Source: Balaenoptera acutorostrata (lineage: Eukaryota > Chordata > Mammalia > Artiodactyla > Balaenopteridae). Taken from it: DNA of 64,000 nucleotides. The position numbers were made by a program, and so were the translations under genes. The stretch covers positions 25,912,116-25,976,115 of the forward strand of contig NC_080073.1 of the NCBI RefSeq assembly GCF_949987535.1, given 5' to 3'. The notes under the pieces are model-generated. The model did no database searches, was not told where the DNA came from, and saw only the letters and a program-made list of their open reading frames with translations. Below, piece by piece: positions 56,050-64,000 of this stretch (positions within the stretch are counted from its first letter, which is position 1; each line of letters begins with the position of its first letter).

Positions 56050-59000
56050 TCTCCAGACCGTAAGGGGTTGATTTTGTTCCATGCCGCACAACTCTGATGG
56101 AATATTTTGCGGTTACCGTGAGCGCTGGTGCCGGCACCCATCCTCCAATCACCCCAGTTTGGAAGCTTTTAAAACTTTAAATAAAAGAAGCCATTTCTGG
56201 TCGTTTTCTCCCTTTGTTGTCCTTCTTTAGACTGTGATTGAAGCTAGGCTCACGTATCTGAAAACCCCAGAGAAGAAAATGATTTCCATAGCAGCTGTAA
56301 CCATGGGAAACCTTCAAAATAGCTCCTGTTCCTCTATTCCACTCCACTCTATTTACTGGTTGGCTGGAAATGAGGGCTCGCATTTTGGTGTTCTTCTTTT
56401 TGTCAAAATCCATGTAGATGAGAGTCTTCCTTTCACTTCCACATACATCTTATCATAGCTTGAGAATCAAAGGATGGCCTATTGGGGGTGAGGGAGAAAA
56501 GATGAAGCCGCTAGGATACCTTCATTTGTTCACAAGCTAGAAGAACTCAAATGGAATGTTGATTTAAGATGTTGAGATCAGTTTCTCTTCCTCTTGCTTC
56601 TTTTCTCCCAGGAAGCATGATAGGACCAAGTACATCTTCCCTGAGAGCTATCACAAGCAAACCTTTTTTTTTTCTTCCCTTAGACTCTTGAAAGTGGTTT
56701 TCATCAGTTTCCCTTCCATTATATTCTCATGGGCTTTTGATAACAAGCCATCTCTTTGTCACTTCAGAGAGGTGCTCAAAATTCTTCCAGAAACCCATGA
56801 TTCCCGTTTGGAGAATTTCTTTCATAAAAATCGGGGCATGTTTTGGGCTGAATCTCTGGTCTGGTGCCTCGTTTTTTGGGTGGGTGGGCACAGGGTAGAA
56901 ACGGGCGGGTCAGTGTTTCTCTTGATGAACTGATTTTAATGAAATGAAGGCATGACAGTGAATCAGAAGTTATTGCTGTAAAAGTTAATAAGGAGACTGG
57001 AACATATGAGTATAGTGTTTGCTTCTGGACTTTGGCCAGGCCGCTGGGAGAGGCTCAGGAGGAAAGCTGAGAAAGGAAATACGAAGTTCAGGCAAGTTCG
57101 TTATGTGCATTCTCATTTCCAAAATGTTTGAAAACCATGTCGAGAAATGCATTGCATAAGTTAAACCAGCTGCCGGCAACTTTTATGTTCATAGCTTTCC
57201 TGGGTCACCACAGATAACAGGGCAACTTCTCCAAGTTCTCAGCATGTATGATAGAAAACAGGGGGGATTTCCTTTATGCAACATTCTTATCCTAACAGGG
57301 AGGCTTCCTTTTACCTCCGGAACTCACTGTATAAAGAGAAATCATGACTATTGTTGGGCTGGACTTATCATCTGTTGTTGGACTTTGAGGTTTATGTTTT
57401 CAAACAAGGCACTCAGGACCTGGCAATCAGTTAGTCACAATCATGATGCAGGACTTTAAGAGATTTACCCTTGTTCAAGAGCTTGGCCTGGCCTGGCCTT
57501 CCAGAGTTTTCGCGTTGACATTCATGGGCCTTATTAGAGTACACTTGTAAAAATTAAATAAGATGATCTATGCAGCTGGCCTAGCATATGCTCCATAAAT
57601 GTCAGTTCTCGTCTCTTATTAAACTTTTATAAGGGTGATCTTCAGAGAAGTCAATTGGGTCTGTTTGACTGAATCACATCGAGGGTGGGCATATTGAGAT
57701 ATTGTCAACATGGAGCGAGTGGCCTGTCATCCAATCAGAGGCCTGGAATGGTGACAGCGCCTTGAGTCTCTTGCTTGAAGTCAAGACTGGCTAGTCTGAA
57801 AGCAATCTTCTTCTCAAAACAGTCTCTAGAGCGAAGAACTTGACAGCTCACCTTGCTAGCGTGCTGTGGCCTCTTTCAGGCTGCCAAGATTGGTTGGTTA
57901 CCACCTAAGATGCTGGTGCCCATGCTTAAGAAACTTACTACCAAACGCTGCCCATTAACATGTTTTTCCTGTTAGGAAGTCGTTAGGCATTAAATAGCAA
58001 GTGCAGTGCCTCTGTGTCCTTCAGACTATGATTTGGCTCACTGAAAATTTTTTCAGTATGCATGCATCTTTCAAGAATACTTTGAGAAATTTCTAGATGC
58101 AAGCCTTTTTTCCTCAAAGACCCTATATTGCTCAATTCTTGATAAACAAATTTTACTTACATAATCTCAGAGTAAACTACCTTTCGTTTCTTTGACTTGT
58201 AGAATCTTAGACCTAGGAAGCCTCTCTTGGAGAGTGCCTGGTATACCCAGTTGAGAAAACTGATTGACAGGGAGAGGAATTGACTCTTCTTAAGCCAGTG
58301 TATTTGGTGGCAGAGCCAAGGCCAGAATCTGGGTCTAATGTGGTGGTTTCCAAAGTAAGGTCTATAAATACTGTGAAAATTTTAAAAATGGTTTTCTAGT
58401 ATTTATCTAAAAATTACTAGTTATAAATATAAAACTTCTATTTTGCAATGGATAATGCATAACTGATAATCATGTTAATTGCATAAGTGTGTGTTGCTTA
58501 ACTTGTTTTTGCTCTCAAGCTAAGCCCTGATCTATGGAGATTGGCAGATGGGGTTGGGAGGGGTATGGGGGTAAGGAAGCTATATGAGACCTCCCTCCTT
58601 TTAAAGTCTCTCTTTAACAAAAACTGATTTTGTGTTAAAGACATCTGATTCTAGAAGATCAGAAGATCGGTGTTTTAAATCTCTTTGTGGATGTCATTTG
58701 GGGGAGGTTTTGAATTTAGACAACGGGGTGCACTTCCAACACCTAAATTTGTGAGCAAATGCTAAAACTTGTGAAGCTCCCATTTCTCCCTCAGTATGAA
58801 AAAGTTCATAATATTTCTTTCGTGAAGTTCTTGCGAAGATTAAGTGATGTATAGTATACGGAAAGCCTTTAACACAGTGTTTGGCAATAGCTGAAAACTA
58901 TGATTACCTTTAAGATCAGCAGCTGATTTCTACTTTTGGACTTGAGTCCATGCTAACAAAGAAGGCCCCCTCAACTTCCCTGTAATATGAACACGTTATT

Positions 59001-59150
59001 GAAAATGTCCGGCTTAATTATTTTCCCTTTTTTTTTTTTTTTTGGCTAATCTCTTCGCCTGACTGAATCAAACTACTGTTACCAATAGGAAAAGATGTGT
59101 GTTAGTTGGGTGTTACCTTTTTTTCCCCTGAAGTCTCCAGTGACCATATT
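56050..59150. other. Long repeat-poor stretch without a recognised gene
   Basis: MIR-like pieces occur at 57540-57605 (AAGATGATCTATGCAGCTGG), 58215-58340 and 58790-58900. A poly-T run lies at 59027-59043. ORFs here are short and overlap on both strands. I see no exon with matching splice sites. Confidence 0.4.
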
Positions 59151-59903
59151 TAGATGAATCTTCTGATGTTAGGCTATTTATTTACCAGTGTCATGATAGA
59201 CCCAGCATATCAACATATTTTGTTTCTAGCCCCTTCATTTATCCTTGGGAATCTGAGTCCCACAGCAGGGGCACAAATGTTCTTTTTAAAACTACATGAC
59301 AATGAAAATAACAAGAAATCTTGCAGGAACAGTGCAGAGATGCAGAAGAGCTCGCCCTTTCTCACACATGGAACTAATTGTGACATTCATCCCAGGGCCC
59401 AGTTCCTGCACGAGGACGCCAGAGCCCATGCTGTAAAGATGTTTTGGAATCCCACCTCTGTCATTGCCCAGTTGGAGGGACTGCAGTATCAGCTTGGAAC
59501 TATGCAAACATAATAAAGTTGAACATTCTTTTGGAAAGATGACCCATATGTTTAATGTATCGCAGTATGTGAACCAAAGTCAGGTTCGGTTACAAGCCGC
59601 ATAAAAGCTTCACGTAGGTTGTTTGTCCTTTTTCTTTTTTTCCCACTGTTTTCTCAGAATGTGGATTTACTAAGCTAGCTTCCCTGTGTGGCACACTGTC
59701 CTCCCACTCTGTGACCCAGAAAATGAGGAAGCTTCGAATCCCACATTCACTCCTCTAGGTTGTGGGATACGGTTTTGTGAGCATCACCTCCTCAGACCAA
59801 AAGGACCATTAATCGTAACATTGGAGCTTATAGAACTCTACGGTTTTCCACCCTCTTTGGAAACCCCATAAATCACATTTTCATTTTTGATTGGCTAGTT
59901 CTC

Positions 59904-59917
59904 AATAAATAGATCTT
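59904..59917 (+). repeat. Target-site duplication, left copy
   Basis: AATAAATAGATCTT recurs at 60223-60236. Confidence 0.92.
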
Positions 59918-60222
59918 TTTTTTTTTTTAAAGGTGTAGGCTTATTTATTTATTTATTTTTGGCTGTGTTGGGTCTTGGTTTCTGTGCGAGGGCTTTCTCT
60001 AGTTGCGGCAAATGGGGGCCACTCTTCATCGCGGTGCGCAGGCCTCTCACTATCGCGGCCTCTCTTGTTGCGGAGCACAGGCTCCAGACGCGCAGGCTCA
60101 GTAGTTGTGGCTCACGGGCCTAGTTGCTCCGTGGCATGTGGGATCTTCCCAGACCAGGGCTCGAACCCGTGTCCCCTACATTGGCAGGCAGATTCTCAGC
60201 CACTGCGCCACCAGGGAAGCCC
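59918..60222 (-). mobile_element. CHR-type SINE
   Basis: The antisense head is GCGCCACCAGGGAAGCCC, with body block ATCGCGGTGCGCAGGCCTCT and a T/A-rich left end. The 14 bp duplication is exact. It belongs to the same subfamily as 33329, 48249 and 52827. Confidence 0.96.
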
Positions 60223-60389
60223 AATAAATAGATCTTAATATAAGTTCCTGTGGTTTTTCATAAATAGTCTTCAGTAGTATTTAACTATTAACTATTCATT
60301 ATTAAGTGAAGTTCAACTTAAGTGCCATTAAAACAAGAGTGCTCCGTGAAAACATCACTGTGCTTCTGTCCATGAATGAGAATAATTTA

Positions 60390-60605
60390 TATTTGCGTTG
60401 CTCTTTACAGTTTTTAAAAACCCTTTTGCATAGATTATCTCATGATACCAGCATCCTGGGATTATTTCATTGTTTCTGTTTTTTATGATCACCATTTTCA
60501 GGTGATGAAACCAAGACTCAGAAGGGTAAAGTGGCTTGTTCCACATAGCTGGTGGGTGACAGAGCCACGACGAGAATCCAGTTCTTACTCTGACACTGGA
60601 CCCTT
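60390..60605 (-). repeat. MIR SINE
   Basis: TTTTGCATAGATTATCTCAT, GGTGATGAAACCAAGACTCA and TAGCTGGTGGGTGACAGAGC are in antisense MIR order. Confidence 0.75.
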
Positions 60606-60694
60606 GCCTCTGCCCTAAGTGGCCTCCGCATAGTCTTGTTGAAGTTTATACTGACCAAGGCATCAACATGGGAGAATCAGGCATTTTTTTCCAA

Positions 60695-60840
60695 GCACCT
60701 TCCATAGCCATGTACTGTATACATGACTTAATTAAACCTCTCTACAGTCCTCTGAAGTAAGTAGGAGATTTTACAGATGAGAAAACAGCCTCAGAGAGCT
60801 TAAGTGTCTGGCGCAAAGTCCAAAGTTGTTAAGTTATAGA
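60695..60840 (-). repeat. MIR SINE fragment
   Basis: ACAGTCCTCTGAAGTAAGTA, GATTTTACAGATGAGAAAAC and CCTCAGAGAGCTTAAGTG are in antisense order, directly after the previous MIR. Confidence 0.65.
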
Positions 60841-61261
60841 TTTCAGCTTTATTTCTGTAGCCTATGCTCCAGGCTGCCTTTCTATAGAACGGTTAAAACT
60901 GTGGGCTCTGCGCTCTACTTGCTAAGGGTCAGTAAACGATTTGGAACAGCTGCAAGTGAATTTGTTAAAGTTGGAGCTTCTATAAAGATAATCTGCAAAT
61001 ATTTGAAAAATACGCAGTCCATTGAAGTTAAGCGGCCGAAGTAGCAGAATGCGGTGACCCATCTTGGTCCCAGATAATTTTTCTTTGCTTGAGGAGAAGA
61101 GTCCACTTTCTTTTAGAACCAGGGGAAAGGAATGGGGTCCAGAACTTAGATAGGAAGCTGGGTGGGAGTGAGATTAAGAGCCGTACTGTGCCTCATATTA
61201 CCTCTTCCACTCAGCCCTAATGGCATAAGGTTATTCTTTTATACTGTAGGAAAATGCGAAA

Positions 61262-61610
61262 TTTAGGTCCTCTATCAGTTAGCTTATTGCCACAGTAATG
61301 ATGTGTAACAAATAACCTCAGAATTTCAGTGGCATGCAACACTAAACACTTTTTTCCCCTACCTGTGAGTTTTCTGGGTTTGCTGGAGTGGCTCTGCTCC
61401 TCCTGTCTTTCATGCTCTTCCTGGGCCCAGTGACCAGCTCTGGCCATTCTCTGCTCATGGCAGGGGCAGAGGTACAACAGAGCAAGCTGAAAAACACAAG
61501 CCCTCTTAAGGCTCAAGTCTGGAACTGGCACAGTGTCATTTCCACTCACTTGCCATTGGCCAAAACAAGTCATGTGACCAAGTCAAAGGTGAGGAGTGGG
61601 GAAATACGCT
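61262..61610 (-). repeat. Old interspersed repeat, probably an LTR
   Basis: TCAGTTAGCTTATTGCCACA, AATAACCTCAGAATTTCAGT, CTCATGGCAGGGGCAGAGG and GCCAAAACAAGTCATGTGAC run in an order typical of an ancient mammalian repeat (antisense LTR wording). The family is not resolved. Confidence 0.4.
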
Positions 61611-63067
61611 CCAGGATGAGCAAAAGTGTGGATGCAGGGAGAGGTGAAAGTTGGGGCTGATATTTCAACTGACTACGGGTTGCAATAGAACATGTTTTGG
61701 AATTGCTCCTTTTAAATCAGTGGCTTTACATTTTTGAATTTATGGGCCCTATTTTGAACATAAGAAAAGTTCTGAACATGCTGCCCAGGAGAATACCAAT
61801 ACACTCGTAATTTGGCTTTCAGTTTTCAGGAGATCTCTCAAGTTCAATCACAAGCTCCAAGTTCACATAAGTAAGTGTAGGGAGGCATTGCCCTGGGTGG
61901 TGCCCTCTTTCCTCCAGGTAAAGGAGTGAGAGAGCTTGGTACCTGCCCCTGCCGTTCTAACACCTTCTGTTCTGCTGGTCCCAGATGCTCAAACGTTCAT
62001 AAATGCAAACACTGAGCATTACATAGGGTATTTTTTCAGTTTTTTCTATATTAAAATAGCTTTATCAATCTTTTTTGATTATGAAAATTTTCTCCAAAGC
62101 TAATGGGTGAACAAGTGTTGTTCTATGATAATATTTTCATTAATTCACAGAAAAAGGTGAAGAATGGGGGGGGGTGACGTATATTAAACTAAATTCAATC
62201 AGTTTAAAGAATATTTCTCTTTTTTTCTGATGTTTCACTTTGATTTTTTTGTCTGTTTTTGTTTTTTGAGGTGCTTGCTCAGTTAAGTTTCTTGTACTTG
62301 CAGCAAGGTGTTATTTTTTTAAATTTTTATTGAAGTTTAGTTGATTTACAGTGTTGTGTTAGTTTCAGGTGTACAGCAAAATGATTCAGTTTTATATATA
62401 TTCCTTTTCAGATTCTTTTCCCTTATAGGTTATTTCAAAATGTTGTGCATAGTTTCCTGTGCTATACAGTAGGACCTTATTGTTTATTTTATGTATAGTA
62501 GTGTGTATCTGTTATTCCCAAACTCCTAATTTATCCCTCCCCCACCTTTCCCCTTTCATAACCATAAATTTGTTTTCTATGTCTATGGGTCTATTTTTGT
62601 TTTGTATATAAGTTCATTTGTATCACGTTTTTTTCAGATTCCACATCTAAGCAATGTCATATGATATTTGTCTTTCTCTCTCTGGCTTGCTTCACTTAGT
62701 ATGATAATCTCTAGTTCCATCCGTGCTGCTGCATATGGCATTATTTCATTCTTTATTATGACTGAGTAATATTCCATTGTGCAATATATGTATACCACAC
62801 CTTCTTTATCCACTCATCTGTTGATGGACATTTTAGGTTGTCTTGGCTGTTGTAAATAGTGCTGCAATGAACATTGGGGTGCATGTATCTTTTCAAATTA
62901 TGGTTTTCTTCAGACATATGCCCAGGAGTGGGATTGCAGGATCATATGGTAACTCTGTTTTTAGTTTTTTAAGGAAACTCTGTACTGTTCTCCATGTGGC
63001 TGTACCAATTTACATTTCCACAAACAGTGTAAGAGGGCTCTCTTTTCTCCATACCCTCTCCAGCATT

Positions 63068-63080
63068 TATTATTTGTAGA
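63068..63080 (+). repeat. Target-site duplication, left copy
   Basis: TATTATTTGTAGA is repeated exactly at 63206-63218. Confidence 0.93.
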
Positions 63081-63205
63081 CTTTTTTTTTATTTTGCGCC
63101 GAATCATGTGGCGTGCGGGATCTTAGTTCCCTGACCAGGGATCAAACCCACACTCCCTGCAGTGGAAGTATGGAGTCTTAACCACTGGACCACCAGGGAA
63201 GTCCC
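63081..63205 (-). mobile_element. Short CHR-type SINE nested in the L1
   Basis: The antisense head is GGACCACCAGGGAAGTCCC and the left end is a T-run. It has no long body. The perfect 13 bp duplication of L1 sequence shows that it landed in an already resident L1. Confidence 0.96.
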
Positions 63206-63284
63206 TATTATTTGTAGATTTTTGATAATGGCCACTCTGACAGATGTGAGGTGATACCTCTTTGTAGTTTTGATTTGCATTTCT

Positions 63285-63741
63285 CTAATAATTAGTGATG
63301 TTAAGCATCTTTTCCTGTGCCTTTGGCCCTCTCTGTATGTCTTCTTTGGGCAAATGTCTATTTAGATCTTCTGCCCATTTTTTGATTGGGTTGTTTGTTT
63401 TTTTTATGTTGAGCTGTTTGAGCTGTTTGTATATTTTGGAGATTAATCCCATGTTAGTTGCAATTTTTGCAAATATTTTTCTCCCAATCCGTAGGTTGTC
63501 TTTTTGTTTATGGTTTCTTTTGCTGTGCAAAAACTTTTAAGTTTATTAGGTCCCATTTGTTTATTTTTATTTCCATTACTCTAGGAGATGGATCCAAAAA
63601 TATGTTGTTGCGATTTATGTCAAAGAGTGTTCTGCCTATGTTTTCCTCTAGGGGTTTTATAGTATCCGGTCTTAAATTTAGATCTTTAATCCATTTTGAG
63701 TTTATTTTTGTGTGTGGTGTTTGTGAGTATTCTAATGTCAT
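63285..63741 (-). pseudogene. L1 ORF2 carboxy-terminal remnant, frameshifted
   Basis: Two overlapping minus-strand frames (63508-63741, then 63285-63530) together cover the region after the reverse transcriptase domain, recognised by [31 protein letters not shown] and HLPKEDIQ. A frameshift near 63510-63530 separates them. It is a retrotransposon relic and not a host gene. Confidence 0.9.
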
Positions 63742-64000
63742 TCATTTACATGTAGCTGTCCAGTTTTCCCAGCATCACTTATTGAAGAGACTGTCTTTTC
63801 TCCATTGTATATTCTTGCCTCCTATGTTGTAGATTAATCGACCATAGGTACGTGGGTTTATTTCTGGGCTTTCTATCGTGCTCCATTGATCTATATTTCT
63901 GTTTTTGTGCTAGTACCATATGTTTTGATTACTATCACTTTGTAGTATCGTCTGAAGTCAGGGAGCCTGATTCTTCCAGCTTTGTTTTTCTTTCTCAAGA

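Larger units (their letters stand above)
62313..64000 (-). mobile_element. L1 retrotransposon, antisense, running off the window end
   Basis: The poly-A is the T-rich start near 62313, then comes the 3' UTR, then ORF2 from about 62750 onward on the minus strand. Minus frames at 63285-63530 ([20 protein letters not shown]) and 63508-63741 (DLNLRPDTIKPLEENIGRTL) are consecutive parts of the ORF2 carboxy-terminal half in two different frames, so ORF2 is frameshifted and dead in the visible part. A SINE (63081-63205) interrupts it further. The 5' extent lies beyond 64000. Confidence 0.95.

Noticed and set aside
61388..61660. 90-codon ORF beginning with a signal-peptide-like hydrophobic stretch
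   Set aside because: It lies in a probable old repeat (61262-61610) and has no splice or domain evidence.
1..64000. CRISPR arrays, phage, operons, bacterial insertion sequences
   Set aside because: No direct-repeat/spacer regularity and no prokaryotic coding density; the DNA is clearly mammalian.
1..64000. An exciting undescribed system
   Set aside because: Nothing in the window requires one. The unusual points (alternative donors, motif clusters, repeat nesting) are within known mammalian biology.

Overview
This is a 64 kb piece of mammalian nuclear DNA, almost certainly from a cetacean (whale, dolphin or porpoise). The evidence is fourteen copies of the tRNA-derived CHR SINE family. Their head reads like CTTCCCTGGTGGCGCAGTGG, and the full-length copies carry the long body with ACAACTACTGAGCC and AGAAGCCACCGCAATGAG blocks. 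No ruminant Bov-tA tail and no primate or rodent SINE was seen. L1 fragments, MIR, L2, hAT-type (MER5-like) and MaLR-type LTR remnants make up the usual mammalian background. There are no operons, ribosome binding sites or other prokaryotic features.

Only one place looks like a gene. It is a CpG island at about 25.43-26.40 kb with a candidate first coding exon on the + strand: ATG at 25900, 14 codons, then a splice donor at 25942. Several other + strand donors lie in the same island (25544, 26049), and an exon-shaped, in-phase 102-base segment lies just downstream (26421-26522). I do not recognise the encoded N-terminus (MFSRSSRKRLSSRS) and give no symbol. If the gene is real, everything to the right (about 38 kb) would be its first large intron, possibly with alternative exons. 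The first 25 kb would be upstream intergenic DNA.

Layout: 0-10 kb is old, mostly single-copy-looking sequence with scattered MIR and L2, a nested old repeat at 4.7-5.4 kb and two good regulatory motif groups (a nuclear-receptor/YY1/E-box cluster near 0.5 kb and a CTCF-like motif near 6.95 kb). At 10.9-12.25 kb a MaLR-like LTR is split by a 5'-truncated L1 with a perfect 17 bp target duplication. From 17 to 23 kb lie four SINEs and hAT remnants. The CpG island follows. From 27 to 32 kb is repeat-poor DNA with MIR, L2 and hAT relics. From 32 to 64 kb SINEs recur every few kilobases, separated by less repetitive stretches (35-38 kb, 51-52.3 kb, 56-59 kb) that are the best places to look for conserved enhancers. 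The window ends inside a second antisense L1 (62.3-64 kb) that is itself interrupted by a SINE.

Thirteen of the fourteen SINEs and one L1 have target-site duplications that I could locate, so their boundaries are given to the base; the short 7-8 bp ones are less certain. Old repeats (MIR, L2, hAT, LTR) have approximate ends. I found no protein-coding ORF other than the candidate exon that I would defend, and no previously undescribed system. The ORF-sized open frames elsewhere are repeat-derived or chance frames.
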